From an uncultured bacterium (lineage in GTDB: Bacteria; Planctomycetota; JAJSAM01; JAJVHW01): 64,000 nt of DNA. The notes below the pieces were generated by a model that made no database searches, was not told the DNA's origin, and was given only the letters and a program-made list of their open reading frames with translations. This document shows positions 39,503 to 46,422 of the stretch, piece by piece; the first letter of the stretch is position 1, and each line of letters starts with the position of its first letter. The translations under genes were made by a program, and so were the position numbers. The stretch spans positions 62,001-126,000 of the forward strand of contig CALKVK010000018.1 in NCBI GenBank assembly GCA_937996235.1. The letters are read 5' to 3'.

Positions 39503-40147
39503 GTGCTGGCGGCGCTCCCTCTTTCGTGGCTGTACGCCGCGGCGGGCTCGTTGGTCGGACTGGCGCTGCGCGTGCGCATCGGCCACGTCGTCGTGGGAGT
39601 GGGTCCGACGGTGCTGTCCAAGGGGACGTGGAGCGTCAACGTCGTGCCGTTCGGCGCCAGCGTGCGCTTCGCGACACGCGCCGCCGAGGGCGGCGACGGC
39701 ATCGAGTCCGACACGCTCGACGCGGCGTCGCGGCCCGCACGCGCCGCGCTGCTCGGCGCCCGCGTCGTGGCGCAGGCCCTTCTCGGCTTCGCACTCCACC
39801 CGCATGCCGCCGCCCTGAGCATCGTGCGTGGCGTACCGCAGATCGTCGCGGGTGCGCTCGCGCCGTTGACTCAGGCGCGGGAAGTCCTCGCCAGCGCGGC
39901 CGCAGCCGTCGAACGCGGCGGGACCGCAGCGCTGTTCGCGATCGTCGGAGCGAGGGTCTGCGCGTCGAACCTCGTGCTCTCGCCTTTCCCTCCGGCGAGC
40001 TCATTCCTGTCTGCAGGCGGCGCGCCGGAGCGGCGCAGCCGCGCCGCGAAGTGGCTCGACGGCGCAGAGCTCGCCTTCTTGGTGGCGTGGTTCTGCGCAC
40101 ACGCGTCGTGGCTCGTCGCCATCGCACGCTACGCGCTCGCGAACTGA
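39503..40147 (+). CDS. Degenerate S2P/M50-like membrane protein without active-site motifs
   Basis: This 214-residue membrane protein follows the layout of M50 proteases of the RseP type. GHVVVGVGPTVLSKGTWSVNVVPFGASVRF corresponds to the FGIGFGP ... PLGGYVKM segment that follows the zinc helix. NLVLSPFPPAS near residue 168 corresponds to the N-LLPIPPLDGG motif. HExxH is absent and the Asp of LDGG is not there, so it should be inactive. The start GTG follows the GspG-like stop by 38 bases. The homology is an inference from pattern. Confidence 0.6.
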   Translation: MLAALPLSWLYAAAGSLVGLALRVRIGHVVVGVGPTVLSKGTWSVNVVPFGASVRFATRAAEGGDGIESDTLDAASRPARAALLGARVVAQALLGFALHPHAAALSIVRGVPQIVAGALAPLTQAREVLASAAAAVERGGTAALFAIVGARVCASNLVLSPFPPASSFLSAGGAPERRSRAAKWLDGAELAFLVAWFCAHASWLVAIARYALAN

Positions 40148-40163
40148 GGTCGGCCCGCCGCCG

Positions 40164-41603
40164 TCAGCGCGATCCGCGCGTCCGCCACGTCAGCGCGGCG
40201 ACCTGCCCCTGTCGCGCGAGATCCGCGGCCTCGCCGAGTACGCGCGCCGCCTCCTGGGGCGCGTGGAAGCCCATCGAGTTCTCGGCCGCGATGAAGTCGA
40301 GCCGCCACTGCGCCTTGCGCTGGAGCTCGAGAGCCGGCGCCAGCTCCGCGTCTCCCGCCCCGTCCGCGCGCGCCGCGACGACAGCATCGATGAGGTCCAT
40401 GAGCGCCTTGCCGGCGTTCTGCAGGAGCTCGTGGTTGCGGTCCTGGATTGCCGCGACGCGCGCCTTCAGTTCGTCTTCGGGGAACTTGTGGCAGGTCTGG
40501 CACGCGCGCGCGACGTTCAGCAGCGGACTCCGCACCCAGTGGTCGGAGACCTTCGTCGCGCCGTCCCGCATGTAGGGCATGTGGCAGTCTGCGCACGCCA
40601 CCCCGCTGCGCGCGTGGACGCCCTGGCTCCACAGCTCGAACTCGGGGTGCTGCGCCTTCAGGACGGGCGCGCCGGTCTCCGCGTGCCGGTAGTCGAAGAA
40701 GCGGGCGCCGTCGTCGAACGTCGTCGCGTCCCAGAACGCCTCGGTGTCGTCGGCGGTCAGGCCACGGCCCCATGGGAACGTGAGCTTGAACTTGCTCGAG
40801 CAGTAGTACTCCACGTGGCACTGGCCGCAGACGAACGAGCGCATCTCGGTGCGCGTGGCGTCGGTGTTCGGGTCGTACGGCCGCGCGCGCCCGCCCTCGC
40901 GCCAACGCTGTACCGAGGGGAGATGCGGCACGGGGGCGTCGCCCTCGGCGAGCGCACGGATGCCCTGGAGGAAGCCGGGACGCGTGACGCGGATGCGCAT
41001 CGTCGCGGGATCGTGGCAGTCCACGCACGAGACCGGGTGTGCGGTGCCCATGGCGTGGAGCTCCGCGCGCGCGTCCTGGTACGACATCTTGTACGTCATC
41101 TCGAAGCCCTTGACCGCGTCGCCGTCGCCGAGCTTCCTGTACAGCGGCATCACCGACGCGTGGCAGTGCAGGCACGAGCCGGACTGCGGCTTCGTCTGCC
41201 GCTGCGTCTGCTCCTGGTCCTCGAGCATGTACGCGTGCCCGCGCCGGTCGCGGTAGTCGATGGAGAACGCGTAGCCGAGGAACATGCGCTTCAGCCAGGG
41301 GTCGCGCTGGATCTTCTCCTCGGGCAGCGCCTCGCTGCCGCCGTGTCCGCCGAAGCGCGTGCGCGTGGCGATCGCGGTGAGCCGGTACGTCTCGTACTGA
41401 CGCGGCCAGTTCACTCCCCACACGGCCGGGTCGGTCGTGTCCTCCGTCACCTCGCTCAGACGCACGAACGGCGCGCGCGCCTCGGCCTTGCGGTCCGAGA
41501 CGTTCAGGAGCAGCGCCGTCACGCCGGCCGTCGCCACGGCGACGACGGCGATCACGAGCAGATACGGCCAGACGCGGCCGGCGACCGGGGAACTACGGCG
41601 CAT
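40164..41603 (-). CDS. nrfA: Ammonia-forming cytochrome c nitrite reductase (pentaheme)
   Basis: This 479-residue protein reduces nitrite to ammonium outside the cytoplasm. It has an N-terminal membrane or signal helix and five c-type heme sites: CLHCH (about 142), CVDCH, CGQCH, CADCH and CQTCH. The order and the flanking TMRIRVTRPGF, EMRSFVCGQCHVEYYC and KVSDHWVRSPLL segments are those of NrfA. The first site, normally CxxCK in E. coli, is CxxCH here. AGGAGAG before the ATG at 41603 fixes the start. It overlaps nrfH by 11 bases. Confidence 0.95.
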   Translation of the reverse strand: MRRSSPVAGRVWPYLLVIAVVAVATAGVTALLLNVSDRKAEARAPFVRLSEVTEDTTDPAVWGVNWPRQYETYRLTAIATRTRFGGHGGSEALPEEKIQRDPWLKRMFLGYAFSIDYRDRRGHAYMLEDQEQTQRQTKPQSGSCLHCHASVMPLYRKLGDGDAVKGFEMTYKMSYQDARAELHAMGTAHPVSCVDCHDPATMRIRVTRPGFLQGIRALAEGDAPVPHLPSVQRWREGGRARPYDPNTDATRTEMRSFVCGQCHVEYYCSSKFKLTFPWGRGLTADDTEAFWDATTFDDGARFFDYRHAETGAPVLKAQHPEFELWSQGVHARSGVACADCHMPYMRDGATKVSDHWVRSPLLNVARACQTCHKFPEDELKARVAAIQDRNHELLQNAGKALMDLIDAVVAARADGAGDAELAPALELQRKAQWRLDFIAAENSMGFHAPQEAARVLGEAADLARQGQVAALTWRTRGSR

Positions 41604-42129
41604 CGTTCTCTCCTGCTGCGGGGCGGTCGGCGTCCACCCCGCGCTCCTCGGCACCGCGCCACGGACCGCCGAGCCCGGCACGCGGGCCGTGACCGACCGA
41701 CGCATGGCACCGCACGCAGCGCGGTGCGCCCTCCTCGGCGACGGCCGCGAGGTCGTGGATCACGTCCGCATGACAGCGCAGGCAGTTCGCGTGGAGGATC
41801 TCGGCGTTCGGCGGCGTGATCGCGATCGGCTCCGGGAAGTCCTGGAGCGTGAAGGCCCGCGAGTGGTTCCAGCCGTTGCGCAACTTCGCGGCGTACTTCG
41901 CGGCGAACTCCGTCGGCAGGTGGCACTCGACGCACGTCGCCGCCGTGTGATGACTCGACTTCTGCCATGAGTCGAACTGCGACTGCATGATGTGGCAGTT
42001 CGCGCACGCGCGCGGGTCCGTGCTCAGGTACGACGTCCCCTCCGCGTAGTCGAAGGTGGCGAAGCCGACGCCGGCGAGGACGCCGACGGCGACGGATGCC
42101 CAGATCGCGGGACTCTGCGCGCGCTTCAT
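41593..42129 (-). CDS. nrfH: Tetraheme cytochrome c quinol dehydrogenase
   Basis: This 178-residue NapC/NirT-family protein passes electrons from membrane quinol to NrfA. It has one N-terminal membrane helix and four heme sites: CANCH (followed by IM), CVECH, CLRCH and CVRCH. The CANCHIM form and short length are typical of NrfH. It is the first gene of the leftward nrfHA operon. The 135 bases between its start and the DinB gene show no other feature. Confidence 0.94.
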   Translation of the reverse strand: MKRAQSPAIWASVAVGVLAGVGFATFDYAEGTSYLSTDPRACANCHIMQSQFDSWQKSSHHTAATCVECHLPTEFAAKYAAKLRNGWNHSRAFTLQDFPEPIAITPPNAEILHANCLRCHADVIHDLAAVAEEGAPRCVRCHASVGHGPRAGLGGPWRGAEERGVDADRPAAGENDAP

Positions 42130-42264
42130 GGAGACCGTCGGCGAGGCTAGCCGCGGGTCGGCCGGACACCGATGCAGACACGAGCGCCGCCGCGCGGAGC
42201 GGTGTCGATGCGTGACCGGGATGACACCACCGAGCGCGCGGCGGAAGGAGCGGCCGACGGGGGC

Positions 42265-42786
42265 TCAGCCGGCGCGGTGCTGCATCGACGCCAGCACGAC
42301 CTCGGCGACACCCGAGAGGCCGTGCAGCCGGCGCACGAGCGAGAGCTGTCCGAGGTGCAGGCCCTCGTGGGCGACGAGGAACTGCAGCGCGTCCGCGACG
42401 GTGCGCCGGCCGCCGTCGGGGAAGTCGGGCGTGTACGTCGCCGCGAGCGTGGCGTCGTCGGCCTCGGCGAGCGCTCCGGCGATGGCGGCGCCGAGCGCGG
42501 TGAACTCGGCGAGCAGCGCCTCCGGCGCGGCGTAGGCCGATGCCGGCGCGGCGGGCTCGCCGAACGGCGTGCCCGCGCCGGGCGACGCCGGGGGCGCGTC
42601 GGCGCGGAGGTTCGCGGCGATCGAGCGCCGCACCTCGTTCACGTGCGCGAAGAGCCATACGGCGTGGTTGACGTGTGCGTGCGGGCGCTCCGTCCACATC
42701 GCGGGCGTGAAGCCGGCGACGGCGGAGGTGCCGAACAGGTCGTGGATGCGGAACTGCTGCGCGAGGGCGCGGACGGACTCGGACAC
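42265..42786 (-). CDS. DinB-fold protein
   Basis: This 173-residue helical-bundle protein has the DinB/YfiT metal-binding pattern: His near the start (IHDLFG), HVNHAVWLFAHV and AHEGLHLGQLSLVRR. Members include bacillithiol and mycothiol transferases and damage-inducible proteins; which one applies cannot be told. AAAGGAGT before the GTG at 42786 fixes the start. It diverges from a TetR gene across two identical-type operators, so it is probably controlled by that regulator. Confidence 0.85.
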   Translation of the reverse strand: MSESVRALAQQFRIHDLFGTSAVAGFTPAMWTERPHAHVNHAVWLFAHVNEVRRSIAANLRADAPPASPGAGTPFGEPAAPASAYAAPEALLAEFTALGAAIAGALAEADDATLAATYTPDFPDGGRRTVADALQFLVAHEGLHLGQLSLVRRLHGLSGVAEVVLASMQHRAG

Positions 42787-42813
42787 GGGGACTCCTTTCC
42801 CGGAGGGACTTCT

Positions 42814-42829
42814 TGTACCGATAGGTACA
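42814..42829. promoter_or_regulatory. Operator 1, TGTACC-GATA-GGTACA
   Basis: This is a perfect 6-bp inverted repeat around a 4-base spacer. A second site with the same arms starts 21 bases later, two helical turns away. Both lie in the divergent gap between the DinB gene and the TetR gene, which is where a TetR dimer would bind to control both. Confidence 0.75.
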
Positions 42830-42834
42830 GTCGA

Positions 42835-42850
42835 TGTACCGAATGGTACA
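42835..42850. promoter_or_regulatory. Operator 2, TGTACC-GAAT-GGTACA
   Basis: The arms are the same as in operator 1 and only the central four bases differ. The site lies 48 bases before the TetR start codon. This region is AT-richer than its surroundings and probably overlaps promoter elements, though none could be assigned. Confidence 0.75.
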
Positions 42851-42898
42851 TACGTCGAGGAGGCCGTCAAGCGACGTCTACACTGGGACGATCCGCCG

Positions 42899-43534
42899 AT
42901 GGCGCCGAAGCAGCCCCCCGCCACCCCCTCGCCGTCCGCGCAGGCGACCGCCGACGCGCGCCGGCGCATCCTCGACGCGGCGTTCGACCTCTTCCACGGA
43001 CAGGGCGTCGAGGGCACCGGACTCGAGCAGATCCTCGAGCGCTCGGGCACGGGGAAGAGCCAGCTCTACCACTACTTCGGGAGCAAGGACGGGCTCGTGC
43101 TCGCGGTCGTCCTCGACTTCGAGCAGCGCCTCCTGCGCGGCGAGCTGCCGGGCGCAGGCGGTGTGCACTCGCTCGACGACGTCGCGCGCTGGTTCGATGC
43201 GTTCGTCGGCTTCCAGCGCGCGACGGGCGCGGTACGCCACTGCCCCATGGCGACGATCGCGGCCGACCTCGATCCCGGCGACGAGGAGACGCGCGCGACG
43301 ATCGTGCGCATCTTCGACCGCGCCCGCGCCCCGCTCCGCGACTACTTCGCCGCGTGCGCCGCCGGCGGCCGCCTCGCGCCCGGCGCGGACGCCGACGACC
43401 TCGCCGACTTCTGCATCGTCGTGATGCAGGGCGGGCTGCTGGTCTCGCGGGTGCGCCGCGACCCCGAGGCGTTCGCACGCGCCGCGGCGCAGGCGCTCGC
43501 ACACGTGCGCGCGCTCGTGCGCGAGCGGGACTGA
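42899..43534 (+). CDS. TetR-family transcriptional regulator
   Basis: This 211-residue protein has an N-terminal helix-turn-helix (ARRRILDAAFDLFHGQG, TGLEQILERSGTGKSQLYHYFGSKDGL) and a C-terminal ligand domain with RHCPMATIAADL, typical of the TetR_C group found beside small redox or modification enzymes. It most likely represses itself and the divergent DinB-fold gene through the twin operators. The ligand is unknown. Confidence 0.92.
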   Translation: MAPKQPPATPSPSAQATADARRRILDAAFDLFHGQGVEGTGLEQILERSGTGKSQLYHYFGSKDGLVLAVVLDFEQRLLRGELPGAGGVHSLDDVARWFDAFVGFQRATGAVRHCPMATIAADLDPGDEETRATIVRIFDRARAPLRDYFAACAAGGRLAPGADADDLADFCIVVMQGGLLVSRVRRDPEAFARAAAQALAHVRALVRERD

Positions 43535-43538
43535 GGGC

Positions 43539-43646
43539 TCAGAACCGCGAGCGGAGCGTCGAGGCGTTCCAGGTCGCGGTCTTCTCGTTCAGCGTGTCGT
43601 TCAGCGTGGCGCAGAGGATGCGCTCGCCGTCGGTGCGCACGTTCAC
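43539..43646 (-). pseudogene. Coding remnant or 35-residue gene of unknown origin
   Basis: A 35-codon frame from the GTG at 43646 to the TGA at 43539 has G or C at the third position of every codon I checked, as real genes here do. It reads like the C-terminal strand region of a larger protein (RTDGERILCATLND, then TATWNASTLRSRF). The frame upstream quickly becomes unlike coding sequence. It could be the tail of a deleted gene or a very small gene. It starts 5 bases after the TetR stop on the other strand. Confidence 0.4.
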
Positions 43647-43694
43647 GAGTCCGTGCGTGCAGCGCCGCCGCGCGTCGCGCAGGATCTGCGGCCG

Positions 43695-44531
43695 ATGCCC
43701 ACCCGCTCCGCTCGGCGCGACGCCGACCCGGTGCTGCTCCCGGGCGTGCTGCTCGCGTGCACGGGGGCGCTCGGCCTGCTGGTCGTCGCCTTCGCGTGCA
43801 TCCCGCTCGCGCAGGCCACCTCGGCCTCGCACGGCGTACGGTTCGCCGTGCTCGCGACGTTCGCCGTGCTGTTCGGCGTGCCGTCGCTGCTCGCCGTCGT
43901 GGGCGCGCTCGCCGCGCTGCGCAGGAGCAGCTATCGGATGGCCGTGCTCGGGAGCGTCGCGAGCTGGGCGGCGGTGCACACGACCGTCCTCGGGATCTCG
44001 GTCGGGATCTGGCTGTTCGTGGTCCTGCGCCGGCCCGAGGTGCGCGCGACGTTCCGCGGCGCGGGACAGCGCACGCGCGCCCGCGTCGTCAGGCCCGGCA
44101 TGGACTTCGTCGCCGCCAACGCGCCGGGCGCGGTCGCACGCGCACCGCTCTCGGGCGCGCCGCCGCGCCATCCGACGTCCGCGCCCGCGGCGTGCATGAT
44201 CGTGTGCGGCGCGCTCGGCGTGCTGCTCTGGGCCGCCGTGGCTCTCCTCGGAGCGCGGCCGGCGGAGACGGAGCCGCCGCCGACGCTGCTGCTCTTCGTC
44301 GAGTTCGTGGTCGCGTGCGTCGTCCTCGCAGGCGGCATCGCGATGGCGCGGCGGCGGGCGTGGGAGCTCGCCGTCGCCGGCGCGGGGCTGCTGCTCGTGT
44401 CGTGCGTCTGCGCGCTGCCGGGGATCCCGGTCGGGATCTGGTCGCTGGTCGTGCTGCTCCGCCCCGACGTCCGGGCCTCGTTCGCGGGCGGCGCGCCCCG
44501 TCCGCCGGGACCGCAGCGCCCGCGCCGCTGA
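43695..44531 (+). CDS. Membrane protein made of two homologous halves
   Basis: This 278-residue protein has about six membrane helices in two similar halves. The first half ends ISVGIWLFVVLRRPEVRATF and the second IPVGIWSLVVLLRPDVRASF. A Pro/Ala-rich linker joins them. The repeated GIW-VVL-RP-VRA-F end is a motif I recognise from uncharacterised planctomycete membrane proteins. The ATG at 43695 was chosen because the first helix follows soon after; upstream codons of the same frame look non-coding. The function is unknown. Confidence 0.75.
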   Translation: MPTRSARRDADPVLLPGVLLACTGALGLLVVAFACIPLAQATSASHGVRFAVLATFAVLFGVPSLLAVVGALAALRRSSYRMAVLGSVASWAAVHTTVLGISVGIWLFVVLRRPEVRATFRGAGQRTRARVVRPGMDFVAANAPGAVARAPLSGAPPRHPTSAPAACMIVCGALGVLLWAAVALLGARPAETEPPPTLLLFVEFVVACVVLAGGIAMARRRAWELAVAGAGLLLVSCVCALPGIPVGIWSLVVLLRPDVRASFAGGAPRPPGPQRPRR

Positions 44532-44559
44532 CGACGGTCGCGGCGCGGCGGCACGCGCC

Positions 44560-46299
44560 TCAGCCGTAGCGCGGTCCGTGCCAGTCCCACGCGCCCAGCT
44601 CGGCCTGGACGTCGAGGTGGTCCACGCCCTCGAGGTGGTCGAGCGCGAGGCGCGGGAGCGCCGCGCGGCGGCGTCCGCCGGCGGCGGACGGGTCGGCGGC
44701 GAACGTCTCGCGGAGAGCGCGCAGCGCGGCCACGTGACACCCCGCGCCCGCGACGAGCGGCGACTCCGCCAGCGCGGCCAGAGCGCCCGCGGCCCCCTGC
44801 GGACGCAGCCGCTCGGCGAGGTGGATCGCTCCGAGGCGCAGCCCGTCGCGGTCGTCCGGGCGGCGCAGCTCGGCGAGGAGCGCCGCGCTCGCGATGTCGG
44901 CGGGGGCGAGCGCCGCCACGGCCTGCAGCGCGGCGTCGCCCGCGAGCGGCCGCGCGCGCGCGTCGGCGAGGGTCGCGAGCGCGGGCTCGAGCGCGCGCGG
45001 GTCGCGCGCGTGCGTCAGCGCGTGCAGCGCGACGCGGCGCACCACCGGCTCGACGTCGCGGGCCAGAGCGAGCAGCGTGTCGGTGGCGCCGGGCAGGCCG
45101 CGCGTCGCGAGGTCGAGCAGGCCGACCGCGGCGCCGTGGCGCAGGCTCCAGGCGGGCGCGCGCGCGACCTCGGCGAGGAGCAGCACCCCGGCGCCGCCCG
45201 TGTCCCCCCAGTCGTGCGCGACGAGCGCGGCGCGCTGCGCGGCGGGCGGGCACGTGTCGCCGAGCAGGAGCGCGCGGGCCTGCGCGAGGTCCACGGGCGG
45301 TCGCACGCGGACGCCGTGTGCGTCGCAGACCTCCGCGGTCTCCGGATCGAGGCGCAGCTCGGCGTCGATCTCGCCGCTCTCGTCGGCGCCGCACTCCCAC
45401 GGCACGTCGCCCGACGCGCCGCCCTCGGCGGGCGCGGCCTCGCGGTCGCCGCGCTCGAGTTCGTCGAGGAGCCAGCGCACCGGCGCGACCCAGCGCTCGA
45501 GGCGCCGGCGCGCGCGCGGCGTGGCGGCGTCGAGGGCGAGGAGCGTGCGCGAGCCGAGCAGGTCGAGCGCGGCGTCGACGGCCCCCGCGTCGGAGCCGCG
45601 GCGCGCGTCGGAGAGCGCGAGCATGACGCCGACGCAGGGGAAGTCCTCGAGCGCCTCGAGCGCCGCGCCGCGCACGTCGTCGTCCGGGTCGCCCAGCAGC
45701 CGCACCAGGTCGAACGTCAGCGCGAGCGGCTCGTCGTACAGCGCGGCGCGGCACGCGATCTCGCGCACGAGCGGGTCCGGGTCGCGCAGCCCGTGCCCCA
45801 CGGCCTCGACGAGCCCGGGCGTGCGGGCCGCGGCGACCAGCGCCTCGGCGGCGGCACGCCGGACGGCGACGGCGGGGTCGCCGACGAGCGCGACCAGGCG
45901 CTCCTCGTCGGCCGCGTCGAGGAACGTCGTCCCGTACGCGCGGACGAGGTCGTCGGCGTGCAGCGTCCACAGGAGCGCCTGCGCGCGGGGCGGATCGTCG
46001 AACGGCAGCGCCCCGAGCACGCGCAGCGCCGCCTCGCGCACGCCGCGCGGGCGCGCAGCTTCGAGCAGCGCGCGCTCGAGCGGCGCGGCGGCGCGCAGGT
46101 CCTCGAGGGCTGCGAGCGTGTCGGCGACGTCGTCGCGTGCCTCGTCGACGAGGTCCGGCTCGAGCAGCAGCTCGACGAGCTCCGGGACGACCCCGCGCTC
46201 CCCGGCGTCGCGGATCTCGTCGAGCCGCGCGAGCAGCGCCGTGCGGCGCGCGCGTGAGGTGCGCCGGTGCGCGGGATCGGGGGCGGGCTCGGCGGTCAT
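44560..46299 (-). CDS. HEAT-repeat protein (cytoplasmic)
   Basis: This 579-residue protein consists mainly of HEAT/PBS-lyase repeats in two blocks (about 50-250 and 350-550). A linker separates them (PAEGGASGDVPWECGADESG, then DLAQARALLLGD). No signal peptide or enzyme motif is seen. It is probably a protein-interaction scaffold. The ATG at 46299 lies 124 bases from the divergent ParA gene. A much longer open frame continues upstream but overlaps other genes and is not coding. Confidence 0.82.
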   Translation of the reverse strand: MTAEPAPDPAHRRTSRARRTALLARLDEIRDAGERGVVPELVELLLEPDLVDEARDDVADTLAALEDLRAAAPLERALLEAARPRGVREAALRVLGALPFDDPPRAQALLWTLHADDLVRAYGTTFLDAADEERLVALVGDPAVAVRRAAAEALVAAARTPGLVEAVGHGLRDPDPLVREIACRAALYDEPLALTFDLVRLLGDPDDDVRGAALEALEDFPCVGVMLALSDARRGSDAGAVDAALDLLGSRTLLALDAATPRARRRLERWVAPVRWLLDELERGDREAAPAEGGASGDVPWECGADESGEIDAELRLDPETAEVCDAHGVRVRPPVDLAQARALLLGDTCPPAAQRAALVAHDWGDTGGAGVLLLAEVARAPAWSLRHGAAVGLLDLATRGLPGATDTLLALARDVEPVVRRVALHALTHARDPRALEPALATLADARARPLAGDAALQAVAALAPADIASAALLAELRRPDDRDGLRLGAIHLAERLRPQGAAGALAALAESPLVAGAGCHVAALRALRETFAADPSAAGGRRRAALPRLALDHLEGVDHLDVQAELGAWDWHGPRYG

Positions 46300-46422
46300 C
46301 GCGGGGCGGGCCGTCGGGGCCCGCGGCACTGTAGCGAGCGACACCCCCACGCGGCGGGCCGGGTGCCGGGGGCGACCCGGCGTGCGGCCGCGTCCCCGCG
46401 GGGTGGTAGCGTGGGCGACGAG

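Noticed and set aside
46300..46422. A parS site (TGTTTCACGTGAAACA-like) near ParA
   Set aside because: No such palindrome was seen here or elsewhere in the window, so a standard ParB system cannot be claimed.
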